Assembly: GCA_964434385.1 (NCBI GenBank)
Contig: CAYSUW010000018.1
Location: forward strand, 1 to 22,261
Source of the DNA: GCA-002700125 sp964434385
GTDB taxonomy: Bacteria > Chloroflexota > Dehalococcoidia > Lucifugimonadales > Lucifugimonadaceae
DNA length: 22,261 bases
Direction: 5' to 3'
This document shows positions 7,786 to 16,192 of this stretch, in pieces. A model generated the notes under the pieces. The model was not told the DNA's origin and searched no databases. It saw only the letters and a program-made list of their open reading frames with translations. The position numbers were made by a program, and so were the translations under genes. Position 1 is the first letter of the stretch. Each line of letters opens with the position of its first letter.

Positions 7786-8980
7786 ATGTTTAATTCATTT
7801 TTTTTGAAGAATTTTATTAGTTGGTTGGATAAAAGCAGTTTTTTAAGAAGAAGAAAAACTCGTAGATTATCTTTTCAATTTTTATTTCTTGTTTTTATAG
7901 CTTTAATATTTTGGTATTTAGTGTCTAAGGCTATGCAGTTAGACCTTGGTTTTAGCCATCTGAATAGTAGAGCAGGGTTTGGTTTAAGTCATTCTTTTCT
8001 AATAGATTACACAAGTAACGATAGTAGATGGCAGGCTTATTTTACTGGAGTTGTAAATACTATTCGGATTTTGTTCTTTAGGAATACTTTTAACTACGAT
8101 ATTAGGTACAGTTATGGGAGTTGTAAGGCTTTCTTCTAATTTCCTAATTTCTAAATTTTCAGCTTTATATATTGAAATTTTAAGGAATACACCTTTACTT
8201 GTTCAAATAGTATTTTGGCAAATAATATTTTTAAAATTACCTCAGATTTCTGATGCTATTATAGTTGGAGGTTTTACAGCTATATCTAATAGGGGGATTT
8301 TGATTCCTTGGATTGATGCTAATCCAAAATCTGAAATATTTTTGGGAATTGTTTTAATAGCAGTTCTTGTTTCAATAATTTCAAAGATATTTTTAAATAG
8401 AAAAGAAGATGTCACTGGTCAAAAGTTACATTCTAATTCTGTATCTTTAGTAATATTTTTTGTAATTTCTTTAGTAGGTTTATTAGGTACAGGAATTCCT
8501 TTCAATTGGGATATACCATCAATTTATCAGAATGAATTTGGAACTTACATGCAGTCTGGAGGATTTGAATTATCGCCTGAATTCTTGGCATTACTATTTG
8601 CTTTGGTCTTATATACAGGGACATTTGTTACTGAAATAGTTAGGGGAAGTATTCAGTCTCTTCCTAAAGGTCAATCAGAAGCTGCACAGGCTTTAGGTTT
8701 TTCGAGTTATCAGAGAATCATTTTGGTAATTTTACCTCAAGCCTTAAGATCTATTATTCCTCCTCTTACAAACCAGTATTTGAATTTAACAAAGAATTCT
8801 TCTTTAGCAGTTGTAATTGCATATCCAGATCTTTTTATGGTATCCAGAACAATAATTAATAACTCAGGACACGCCCTTCCAATGTTTTTCGTAATTCTGT
8901 TCACATATTTAACTTTAAGTTTAATTATTTCTTTGATAATGAATATTTTGAATCGTCAAGTCACCAAAGTGAGAGTTTAG
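7786..8980 (+). pseudogene. aapQ: AapQ, amino-acid ABC permease, interrupted by a one-base frame disruption
   Basis: First permease of the Aap importer, about 398 codons long if the break is repaired, the usual AapQ size. The first part (from ATG 7786, membrane segment LFLVFIALIFWYLVSK, then REAG-like NSRAGFGLSHSFLIDY and TGVVNTIRILF) is in frame 1 up to about 8076. The rest continues one base later in frame 2 from TTA 8078: LGILLTTILGTVMGVVRL, YIEILRNTPLLVQIVFWQ, and the EAA loop EIVRGSIQSLPKGQSEAAQALGF that docks on the ATPase. Without the shift, frame 1 stops at 8137-8139. Dropping one T from the TTT at 8077-8079 restores the family sequence. Causes could be a base-calling error, a real mutation, or a +1 slip at UUU-AGG. 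An in-frame TTG at 7774 lies inside the hairpin, so ATG 7786 is preferred. Aap operons need AapQ, and the other three genes are intact, so an error or slip is more likely than loss. Confidence 0.85.
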
Positions 8981-8981
8981 A

Positions 8982-10163
8982 ATGAGATTAATTGAAGGAA
9001 TAATTAGGGATGGATTTTTTTGGTTGAGAGAAAATTTATTTAAATCATTTTTTAACTCCTTTATGACATTATTAAGTGTTGTTTTAGTAGGTTATTTATT
9101 TTACGGTTTTTTGGGATTTTTAGTTAATGCTGATTGGACTGTAGTTGAAGTAAATAGGCGTCTTTTGTTATTGGGTAGGCTTCCAATTGGGAATGAAATC
9201 AGAGGATGGTCGATTTTGTGGCTTTCTTTATCATTAATTTGTATTTCTATGGGAATTTGGGGGTCGCTAAATGTAAAAGATATTTTGATAGTTTTTGTAA
9301 TTTCTCTTATTACCTTCTTTATTTTTGGAACTCTTGATTCTATTTATTTGATTTTAATCACTTATTTCCTAGCGTTTATAGCGTATTCGTTTTCTACATA
9401 TTTTCTGAGGAAAAAATATCTTGAAATATCCAAAAAATTCTTAATATTTGGTTGGATATTTATAATTCCTATTTTCATTTTTATTCTTTTAATTGGGAAT
9501 GGACCCAGTCCTACTCTATGGGGAGGTTTTTTATTAAATATTATATTAGCTTCAGTAGCTATAATTGCAGGTTTTCCATTAGGTTTGTTCTTAGGATTAG
9601 GAAGAGCGAGCTCTTTTCCGGTGATCAAATTAGCAAGTACATTATATATTGAAGTAATTAGAGGAGCTCCTTTAGTAGCTTGGTTATTGTTAGCTTGGTT
9701 TGTTTTACCTACTTTTTTGCCATCTTTATTTGGATTGAATGAAGTTAGCATTGTTATAAGAGCAATGATTGTATTATCAATTTTTGTTAGTGCATATATT
9801 GCTGAGGTAATTAGAGGAGGCTTACAATCAATACCAAAAGGTCAATTAGAAGCTGCAGATGCTTTAGGTTTGAATCCAATAGATTCCACGGTTAATATAG
9901 TCTTACCTCAAGCTATAAGAGTAGTAATTCCTGCTTTAGTTAGCACATTTATAGCCATGTTTAAAGACACATCATTAGTATTTATTCTCGCACTTACAGA
10001 TCTATTACAGGTAGGAAGATTAATTCCTGAACAGGAACCTGAGTTTTTTGGTAGACAGTTAGAGGCTTTATTAGTTGTTGCATATTTGTTCTGGATTATT
10101 TCAGTTTCTTTATCAAATTTAAGTTCTAGACTAGAGAAAGCAATGGGTATAGGAGTAAGATAA
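8982..10163 (+). CDS. aapM: AapM, amino-acid ABC permease
   Basis: Second permease of the general L-amino-acid importer, pairing with AapQ in the membrane. It has 393 aa, normal for AapM. About eight hydrophobic segments are visible, including FFNSFMTLLSVVLVGYLFYGFLGF (as two parts around residues 22-45), several between residues 70 and 165, and the transport core from residue about 180. The core has the family features TLWGGFLLNIILASVAIIAG, FPLGLFLGLGR and STLYIEVIRGAPLVAWLL, and the EAA loop EVIRGGLQSIPKGQLEAADALGL that contacts AapP. The C-terminal KDTSLVFILALTDLLQVG is strongly AapM-like. The ATG comes one base after the aapQ stop, with GAGAG a few bases upstream, so coupling to aapQ translation is likely. 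Confidence 0.93.
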   Translation: MRLIEGIIRDGFFWLRENLFKSFFNSFMTLLSVVLVGYLFYGFLGFLVNADWTVVEVNRRLLLLGRLPIGNEIRGWSILWLSLSLICISMGIWGSLNVKDILIVFVISLITFFIFGTLDSIYLILITYFLAFIAYSFSTYFLRKKYLEISKKFLIFGWIFIIPIFIFILLIGNGPSPTLWGGFLLNIILASVAIIAGFPLGLFLGLGRASSFPVIKLASTLYIEVIRGAPLVAWLLLAWFVLPTFLPSLFGLNEVSIVIRAMIVLSIFVSAYIAEVIRGGLQSIPKGQLEAADALGLNPIDSTVNIVLPQAIRVVIPALVSTFIAMFKDTSLVFILALTDLLQVGRLIPEQEPEFFGRQLEALLVVAYLFWIISVSLSNLSSRLEKAMGIGVR

Positions 10164-10177
10164 AAAAGGAGGATTAA

Positions 10178-10918
10178 ATGAAAAACAAAAAAGAAATAAT
10201 TATTACAGAAAATGTAACAAAATCATTTGGTAACTTTGAAGCTTTAAGAGGTATTACTTCGACTGTTCACGAAAGTGAGGTAGTAGTGGTTTTTGGACCA
10301 TCTGGTTCAGGAAAATCTACTTTTATTAGAATATTGAACAGATTAGAAACTCATGATTCAGGGAAGATAATTATAGATGGTATTGAATTGAATGATGATG
10401 TAAAAAATCTTGAAAAAGTAAGATCAAATGTAGGGATGGTCTTTCAGTCATTTAATTTGTTCCCCCATTTATCAATATTAGGGAATATTACTTTAGCCCC
10501 TAGGAAAGTAAAGAGGATGAAAAAAGATGAAGCCGAAAATTTAGCTATGAGTTTATTAGAGAGAGTAGGAATTCCTGAACAAGCAAAAAAATTCCCGACC
10601 CAACTTTCTGGTGGCCAACAACAACGAGTTGCAATTGCTCGTGCTTTAGCTATGCAGCCCAAAATTATGTTATTTGATGAGCCTACATCTGCATTGGATC
10701 CAGAAATGATTAAAGAAGTTTTGGATGTAATGAGAGAATTGGCAGACTCTGGTATGACAATGATATGTGTTACTCACGAAATGGGTTTTGCTAAAGAAGT
10801 AGCAGATAGATTTTTATTTTTTGATCAAGGATTATTGATAGAAGAAGGTACTCCTGAACACTTTTTTAGTAATCCTAAGGAAGACAGAACTAAGCTTTTC
10901 TTAAGTCAGATATTGTAG
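10178..10918 (+). CDS. aapP: AapP, amino-acid ABC transporter ATPase
   Basis: Cytoplasmic ATPase powering AapQM (246 aa, normal for the polar-amino-acid subfamily). Seen: Walker A GPSGSGKST at residues 40-48, Q-loop in GMVFQSFNLFPHL, signature LSGGQQQRVAIARAL, Walker B IMLFDEPTSALDPE, D-loop and H-loop VTHEMGFAKEVADR, and the ending FLFFDQGLLIEEGTPEHFF, all close to GlnQ/AapP. A perfect AAGGAGG-type site lies 5-6 bases before ATG 10178, the best ribosome binding site in the operon after that of aapJ. It follows aapM by 14 bases and precedes the RDD gene by 9. Confidence 0.96.
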   Translation: MKNKKEIIITENVTKSFGNFEALRGITSTVHESEVVVVFGPSGSGKSTFIRILNRLETHDSGKIIIDGIELNDDVKNLEKVRSNVGMVFQSFNLFPHLSILGNITLAPRKVKRMKKDEAENLAMSLLERVGIPEQAKKFPTQLSGGQQQRVAIARALAMQPKIMLFDEPTSALDPEMIKEVLDVMRELADSGMTMICVTHEMGFAKEVADRFLFFDQGLLIEEGTPEHFFSNPKEDRTKLFLSQIL

Positions 10919-10927
10919 GTTTTCTGA

Positions 10928-11494
10928 ATGGATTCAACAAAATCATTTGAAGATATTGGAAATCAAAATATAAGAGAAATAATTTTAGCTACAAGAGCTA
11001 GTAGATTAGCAGCTAAGATATTGGATTTACTTTTCTTTATTGCAATCATTTTTATAGGTTTAGTTATAGCAAGTATTTCAGGAAAAATGAGTTTTGCAGA
11101 TTTATATATGTGGATTCTTGAAATGCAAACAAACGAAATATCAACTTCTGTAAATTATAATCCAGGAGCATTTCAAATATTATTAATCATATTGTCATTT
11201 ATTGCTGTAATAATGATTCAAGGTAAATTATTAATTAGAGATGGACAAACTATTGGAAAAAAAATTATAGGAATAAAGATCATAAATGCTTATACATTGG
11301 GAAAGGTAAAATGGTTTAATATTATTTTTATTAGATGGATATTCTTTGAAATTTTATCTGTTCTTCCTTTTGGAACAATTATAGTTTTGACAGATGCATT
11401 GTTTATTTTTCGTAAAAACAGAAAATGCATTCACGATATGTTGTCTGGAACTGTAGTAGCTCAAGAAACTGATGATTTGATTTCTCCTAAATAA
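10928..11494 (+). CDS. RDD-family membrane protein
   Basis: Integral membrane protein with an RDD domain, 188 aa. Seen: TRASRLAAKILD at residues 22-33, containing the conserved Arg and first Asp; membrane segments at about 31-50, 80-98 and 131-160; the conserved loop RDGQTIGKKIIGIKI at about 104-118; and the C-terminal RKCIHDMLSGTVV at about 165-177. These three motifs define the family. Its biochemical role is generally unknown; transport or stress functions have been proposed for members. It starts 9 bases after aapP in the same direction, without a clear ribosome binding site, so it is probably the last gene of the aap operon. Its stop lies 5 bases from the convergent sulfatase stop, with no terminator hairpin seen. 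Confidence 0.88.
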   Translation: MDSTKSFEDIGNQNIREIILATRASRLAAKILDLLFFIAIIFIGLVIASISGKMSFADLYMWILEMQTNEISTSVNYNPGAFQILLIILSFIAVIMIQGKLLIRDGQTIGKKIIGIKIINAYTLGKVKWFNIIFIRWIFFEILSVLPFGTIIVLTDALFIFRKNRKCIHDMLSGTVVAQETDDLISPK

Positions 11495-11499
11495 AAAAA

Positions 11500-12816
11500 T
11501 TAAGGAGTATTGTCTTCTATTACTTTAGTTAATTTTTTTCTGACATCATTGGATTCTGAAGTATCTTCAGATTGAAAAATGGGTTCTGTTTCTTCTAAAT
11601 CATTTTCTAAATCGAATAATTTCCCATCATCATATAGTTTCCATTTTTCATCTCTTGCAAAAACATATTTAAATTCCCTATTTGATCTTGCATCTCTTCG
11701 AGGATTTTTAGGATCATAATAAAAATATAACCAATCCCTAGGGTTTCCTTTTTGACCAGATAATTGAGGAAGAAATGATTGTCCATCAATAATGAAATCA
11801 TTTAACGGTGTTTTAGTAATATCTAAAATTGTAGCTAAAATGTCAGTTGAGTCTATTAAATCTAAATTGACTCCAGGGTTTATGGTTCCTGGCATAGAGC
11901 ATATGAGGGGTACATGCGTACCTCTATCATTAGGTAACCCTTTCCCACCTTGAATTGAGGTAGAGCCCATTTGAGAACTTACTTCAACAGGTGTGCCATT
12001 ATCTCCTATATAGATTACAAGTGTGTTTTCACTTAAATCTAGTTCATCGAGTTTATGAATTATTCTTCCCACTATCTTGTCGTGGTACTCTACCATGTCT
12101 TTGTAATATTTGGGATCATCTTGCCATCCTTCTACTTGTTCAAAGTTTTTTCCAGTTCCTAAATTTTTATTAGTAGGTGGATCAAACTTTTCATATTCAG
12201 GACTGTCTGGAGTAGGCTCGAAAGGTCTATGAGTTAGAGCCATAGGGAAATATACAAAGAAAGGTTCTTCTTGGTTTCTATCAATGAAGTCTAATATATA
12301 ATCACAAAAAATATCTTCTCCATATTGGCCTTTTGTATCATCTAAATAAGATCCATTTTGGTATATAACTGGATCCTTATATCTTGAACCTTTATCTTCT
12401 GTATGATGAGCATGCCATACGCAATATTCATCAAATCCAGCGTCTTCAATTTTCTGGCCTTTATTTCTCATTTGAGGTTCTACTTCAGGTGGGTTATAAG
12501 AATATAATTGCCATTTACCTGAGATTAGGGTTTTATATCCTGCATCAGTCATGATGTGACCAAAAGTCTTTTCATCTGGTTTCATTAATCCGAACCCGAT
12601 ATAGTTTCTAGAATTATATTTACCTGTCATAAGTTGTAATCTAGTAGGTGTACATAAAGGTTGAACATGAGCTTCTGTGAAGTTAATTCCTTTTGTTGCT
12701 AATTTATCTAATACTGGTGTTTCATAAGATGATCCACCGTTACATCCTAATACTTCATAACCTAAATCATCTGACATAATTAAAATCACATTAGTTTTAT
12801 TGTGTTTTTTGCTCAT
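11500..12816 (-). CDS. Sulfatase (type I, formylglycine-dependent), no signal peptide
   Basis: Sulfatase of the alkaline-phosphatase fold that hydrolyses sulfate esters. The protein has 438 aa, slightly short for arylsulfatases. Seen: NVILIMSDDLGYE with metal ligands D16 and D17, the formylglycine motif CTPTR at C55 with the following LQLMTGKY, the second metal site in YIGDNG about two thirds along, GGKGLPNDRGTHVPLI with the active-site Lys/His region, and the DILATILDI segment late on. C55 must be converted to formylglycine by a sulfatase-maturating enzyme, which is not in this window. There is no signal peptide (MSKKHNKTNV leads straight into the first strand), so it probably acts in the cytoplasm on an imported or internal sulfated compound. 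A GGAGAG ribosome binding site lies just upstream. The exact substrate cannot be told. Confidence 0.92.
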   Translation of the reverse strand: MSKKHNKTNVILIMSDDLGYEVLGCNGGSSYETPVLDKLATKGINFTEAHVQPLCTPTRLQLMTGKYNSRNYIGFGLMKPDEKTFGHIMTDAGYKTLISGKWQLYSYNPPEVEPQMRNKGQKIEDAGFDEYCVWHAHHTEDKGSRYKDPVIYQNGSYLDDTKGQYGEDIFCDYILDFIDRNQEEPFFVYFPMALTHRPFEPTPDSPEYEKFDPPTNKNLGTGKNFEQVEGWQDDPKYYKDMVEYHDKIVGRIIHKLDELDLSENTLVIYIGDNGTPVEVSSQMGSTSIQGGKGLPNDRGTHVPLICSMPGTINPGVNLDLIDSTDILATILDITKTPLNDFIIDGQSFLPQLSGQKGNPRDWLYFYYDPKNPRRDARSNREFKYVFARDEKWKLYDDGKLFDLENDLEETEPIFQSEDTSESNDVRKKLTKVIEDNTP

Positions 12817-12866
12817 AATCTCTCCAGTAATTTATATATATAAAAATAGCATGATCAATAAATAAT

Positions 12867-13655
12867 TTATATGGTTACTCCTCCATCTACAGCTATAATA
12901 CTTCCTGTAATCATATTAGAGTCTTCAGATGCAAGAAAAGTAGATAAATTTGCTATATCTTGAGGAGTTTGAAGTCTTCCTAAGGGTATTTGACTTAATC
13001 TTTGATTATAATTTTCTGGATTATTAATACTTGTGTTCCAGTCATTTGGACTATATTCAGAATCATTTCTTATGAAATTAGTATCTACATGTCCAGGGCA
13101 AACTAAATTACACCTAATTTTATCTTTTGCAAAAGCTACTGCAGTACTTTTAGTTAATCCTATCAAACCTGTTTTACTCGCAGTATAAGCTGGGCTAGAT
13201 GCTGATCCTTTTAGTGAAGCTAATGATCCAATATTTATTATTGATCCTTTACCGGATAATTTAAAAAATGGAATTAATTCTTTTATTCCAATAAAAATAC
13301 TTGTTAAATTTACATCTAAAATAGTGTTCCAAGTTTTTATGTCTTGATTAATAAACTTTTCTCTAAAATTTGTTCCATAACAATTAGCTAGAATGGTGAT
13401 ATTCCCAAATTTTTTCATTGTTTTCTCAGATAAATTTTTCCAAGATTTTTCATCTGTGCAGTTGTGGTGAATAAATATTACTTGATTATTAGAACTAAAA
13501 CTTGAGATTTTTTTAGCTATTGATTTTCCTTTTACTTCATCTATATCTGCTATAACTACACTAGCTCCTTCTTTTATAAAAGATTCTACGTGAGCTTTTC
13601 CAATATCTCCTGCTCCACCAGTAACTATTGCAACTTCATTATTTAATCTGTTCAT
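12867..13655 (-). CDS. Short-chain dehydrogenase/reductase (SDR), NAD-type
   Basis: Classical SDR oxidoreductase of 262 aa acting on an alcohol/ketone, cytoplasmic. Seen: nucleotide-binding TGGAGDIG at residues 12-19; acidic D37 after the second strand, which favours NAD over NADP; N116 in DVNLTS; catalytic S144 in NIGSLAS; Y157 and K161 in YTASK; PGHVDT near 187; and the ending GSIIAVDGG. The NNAG motif is unusually NCYG (residues 91-94), otherwise the active site is complete. The substrate is not known. It lies between the sulfatase and the di-heme cytochrome gene on the same strand. The 82-base gap upstream carries a duplicated operator-like element, so it probably has its own regulated promoter. 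Confidence 0.9.
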   Translation of the reverse strand: MNRLNNEVAIVTGGAGDIGKAHVESFIKEGASVVIADIDEVKGKSIAKKISSFSSNNQVIFIHHNCTDEKSWKNLSEKTMKKFGNITILANCYGTNFREKFINQDIKTWNTILDVNLTSIFIGIKELIPFFKLSGKGSIINIGSLASLKGSASSPAYTASKTGLIGLTKSTAVAFAKDKIRCNLVCPGHVDTNFIRNDSEYSPNDWNTSINNPENYNQRLSQIPLGRLQTPQDIANLSTFLASEDSNMITGSIIAVDGGVTI

Positions 13656-13659
13656 AAAA

Positions 13660-13700
13660 TTATCCGTTAACGAGATCTCTTAACAGCTTATCCGTTAACG
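13660..13700 (-). promoter_or_regulatory. Paired GTTAACGGATAA elements, candidate operator upstream of the SDR gene
   Basis: The 13-base sequence TTATCCGTTAACG occurs at 13660-13672 and 13688-13700, identical in both copies and 28 bases apart. Read toward the SDR gene it is CGTTAACGGATAA. Each copy holds the palindrome CGTTAACG. Between them lies the palindrome GAGATCTC (13672-13679) followed by TTAAC at 13680-13684, so GTTAA at 13666-13670 and TTAAC form an outer inverted pair. The nearer copy ends 5 bases before the SDR start codon, so a bound regulator would overlap the leader. No regulator gene is adjacent. Confidence 0.5.
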
Positions 13701-13737
13701 TAATTTAACACGTTTAAGGATGTATTTTCTAGTAAAC

Positions 13738-15228
13738 TCATTTAACTTCTTGTATTTGGAATGTTTTTAAATATTCGACAATATGAGATTGTTCTATTTC
13801 GTTAAGGTTCATGAAATTTTGTTTACTATTTTCAGCTTCTCCCCCGTGAACTTTAATCGCTTCAGAAATTAAAGTTGCTCTTCCATGATGTAGAAAAGGC
13901 GGTTCACTCGCAAATCCCCATAGTTTTTTAGTGATCCATTGATCAGTGGCAACATTGTTTCTTGTTGCAAGTTGTTTAACTTTTTCATTGTTTAATAGAT
14001 CACCCATTTTATGTCTTTTCAAGTCAGAAAATAGAGGAATAAGCAATTCTCCATTATTATTAGTTTTCAAATTCGGATAATAATCTTTAAGATCTACAAA
14101 TATTCCTTTTGTGTCTTCTGGTGAAAGATGATTTTTAGGATTGAATGGGCCTGGATCAGAAAAAAGAGTGTTTTTAAGAGGTAATTGTGGTTTATGACAA
14201 TCTGTACATCCAGTTTGAATAAATAATTTTTCTCCATTTTTTGCTGCTTCTTTTTCTATATTTGTTTTAGGTTCTATCCATTGAGGAATTGGCAATAATG
14301 CTTGAAAGATTGTAAGAGCAGTGATATCTCCTATAGTTAATTCGTTAATGACTCCATCACCATCATGATCTTTTGAGTCTGATAATAAATCCATTGCTTT
14401 ATGGATATCCTCTCTATCTTCGAAGGTTTCTGATGATTGCATTCCATGATGATGATTCATTGCATTATTAGTAAATACTCTTAAGGATGGTACAACACCT
14501 TTTTGAGTGAAAGGTTTAATAATTAAATCTTTATCCACTCCTACTATCTCTGATGTGTCTAAAGTTCCATTTGATTTAGCAGTCAGGTATCCAAAAGAAA
14601 TTCCTTTAGAAATTAACTCTATTCTTACGTTCCTAGATTCATTTAAAGAAATAATTTCAGCACTTGCTCTTTGAGATATCAAATCTTTTGACATCTCTCT
14701 AGCTAATAGTTCTACTAATCCTGAGCCAAACATTCCAAGGGTGTTTCTCTCGTTGCCAATCTCTTTTATAGTGATATCTTTTCCTATATCTTCAGTTTCA
14801 AAGTCTAAAAAAGGAGATTTCTCAGCTGAGGAAAACACATTGGTGACATTGCTACCTCCGCCTCCTACTATAGGCATGTTGTGACAATCGGAACATGCAC
14901 TGGTTTCAGGGCCAGAGATTCTATTGAAATTTTCTGGGAATAATTTTTTATCTCTTCTTGTTCTATTTCCAGAACTTTGAGGTCTACCAAATCCATCAAG
15001 AGAATTAAACCTTGCAGTAAATAATTTTTCTCCATGGATAATAAGTTGTTCTATGCTGATTTCCCCAGATTCAATATCTTGTTGTTTTAAGTGATTTTTT
15101 ATTGAAGGTTCATCTCCAATGAAAATCTTATTGATGTTGTTATTTTCTTTACTGCATCCAATCATTAAAATAGACAGAATAAAAAAAAGACCAGTGATTA
15201 TTAGTGGATATTTTGTTTTTCTAGTCAT
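13738..15228 (-). CDS. Di-heme c-type cytochrome lipoprotein, DUF1111-type di-heme oxidoreductase family
   Basis: Exported, lipid-anchored di-heme protein of 496 aa. The N-terminus (MTRKTK, then a hydrophobic stretch) ends in lipobox MIGC with Cys25. Two heme c sites are seen: CSDCH at 112-116 and CTDCH at 341-345. Other family-like features are VVPSLRVFTNNAMNHHHGMQ (about 245-264), the acidic loop DHDGDGVINE at 287-296 that could bind calcium, SDLKRHKMGD at about 401, and the C-terminal LHHGRATLISEAIKVHGGEA. These match the di-heme oxidoreductase/putative thiol-oxidoreductase family (COG3488/DUF1111), whose reaction is poorly defined and which is distantly related to MauG/cytochrome c peroxidase. 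It acts outside the cytoplasmic membrane. Its start overlaps the upstream luciferase-like gene by 8 bases, and no good ribosome binding site is seen, so its translation should depend on that gene. Confidence 0.87.
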   Translation of the reverse strand: MTRKTKYPLIITGLFFILSILMIGCSKENNNINKIFIGDEPSIKNHLKQQDIESGEISIEQLIIHGEKLFTARFNSLDGFGRPQSSGNRTRRDKKLFPENFNRISGPETSACSDCHNMPIVGGGGSNVTNVFSSAEKSPFLDFETEDIGKDITIKEIGNERNTLGMFGSGLVELLAREMSKDLISQRASAEIISLNESRNVRIELISKGISFGYLTAKSNGTLDTSEIVGVDKDLIIKPFTQKGVVPSLRVFTNNAMNHHHGMQSSETFEDREDIHKAMDLLSDSKDHDGDGVINELTIGDITALTIFQALLPIPQWIEPKTNIEKEAAKNGEKLFIQTGCTDCHKPQLPLKNTLFSDPGPFNPKNHLSPEDTKGIFVDLKDYYPNLKTNNNGELLIPLFSDLKRHKMGDLLNNEKVKQLATRNNVATDQWITKKLWGFASEPPFLHHGRATLISEAIKVHGGEAENSKQNFMNLNEIEQSHIVEYLKTFQIQEVK

Positions 15229-16192
15229 GATTTATTTCAAAATCAGATAATAATTCTAGAGATTTATAAGAAGGGAAATCCAAGAAATATAATGTGAAAT
15301 GTTGAACTCCTTCTTCTATATAATTACTTATTTTTTCTTTACATTCATCTAGAGATCCTATCATAAAATTAGATTCAATAATTTCTTTAGACTCTTGTCT
15401 AGTGGGCACAACTTGATCTGCAGTTTTCAAGAAATACCTAAACCAATCAATAATTTCGTCATTAATACCTTTGTCAGTAATTAATATTCTTGATTCCATT
15501 GTTTTCTCAATTCTTGAATAGTTTGTTCCTAGATTTTCACAATGAGATTTCAATACAGATAATTTTCTAGAGTATTCTATGGGAGGAACTGAAGGAATAT
15601 TCCATATATCTGCATATTTAGCTACTAATTTCAATGTCCTTTTTTCACCACCTCCACCTATTAATAATGGAGGGTAAGGTTTTTGAGTTAAGTTTGGGGA
15701 CAATTTAGTTTTAGGAATTGAAAAATGAGTATAATCTGAATGAGAATGATCTTTAAATATATTTAAAATTATTTCTATATACTCTTCAAAAGCATCCATC
15801 CTGATTCCAACCTTTTCTATCCAATCAAATCCATAAGCATTTTGCTCTTCTTTATACCATCCAGCACCAATACCTAAATCAAATCTTCCTGAACTTAAAA
15901 AATCTAGCGTTGAAGTCATTTTTGCTAGTAATGCTGGATTTCTATGAGAATATCCTAGTACAAGTGGTCCCATTCTAATTTGCTTAGTTTGCTGTGCTAT
16001 CATGCTAAGAATTGTCCAAATTTCATGCTCTCCTTTTTCATGTCCTAAATGAAAATGATCTGCACCCCATAATGATGAATAGCCTAATTCTTCAGATTTT
16101 TTTGCAAAATTAATAATTTCAGTAATATTAATTTCTGAAGTTTTGGCACTAGATCCTGCGAATAACGGTAAACATACTCCAAATTTAGTCAT
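15221..16192 (-). CDS. Luciferase-like (LLM) flavin/F420-dependent oxidoreductase 1
   Basis: Bacterial-luciferase-like oxidoreductase of 323 aa, TIM-barrel fold, cytoplasmic. Seen: MTKFGVCLPLF; GYSSLWGADHFHLG near residue 37; IRMGPLVLGYSHRNPALLAKM at about 72-92 (longer block, not quoted in full), where the flavin or F420 is held; SSGRFDLGIGAGWYKEEQNAYG near 104; PYPPLLIGGGGEKRTLKLVA near 172; and YADIWNIP. This pattern is close to the F420-dependent TIGR03560-like subfamily, but sequence alone cannot decide F420 from FMN, and no cofactor gene is nearby. Such genes are reported as greatly multiplied in SAR202 genomes, where they are proposed to oxidise recalcitrant organic matter. AAGGAG lies 5 bases before the start, inside the upstream paralogue, which it overlaps by 8 bases. 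Confidence 0.9.
   Translation of the reverse strand: MTKFGVCLPLFAGSSAKTSEINITEIINFAKKSEELGYSSLWGADHFHLGHEKGEHEIWTILSMIAQQTKQIRMGPLVLGYSHRNPALLAKMTSTLDFLSSGRFDLGIGAGWYKEEQNAYGFDWIEKVGIRMDAFEEYIEIILNIFKDHSHSDYTHFSIPKTKLSPNLTQKPYPPLLIGGGGEKRTLKLVAKYADIWNIPSVPPIEYSRKLSVLKSHCENLGTNYSRIEKTMESRILITDKGINDEIIDWFRYFLKTADQVVPTRQESKEIIESNFMIGSLDECKEKISNYIEEGVQHFTLYFLDFPSYKSLELLSDFEINHD

Noticed and set aside
9362..9751. Open frame of 129 codons on the minus strand inside aapM
   Set aside because: It is antisense to a clear permease, has no recognisable domain and no ribosome binding site; it reflects the AT-rich codon pattern.
12831..12858. TTGATC and TATAAA boxes 16 bases apart upstream of the sulfatase gene (minus strand)
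   Set aside because: The -10 lies only about 15 bases before the start codon, so transcription would begin inside the ribosome binding site; the TATATA tract is likely chance.
13725..13734. Third TTTTCTAGTAA copy as part of a dispersed repeat family
   Set aside because: Only 11 bases match, in very AT-rich DNA; not listed as a repeat feature by itself.
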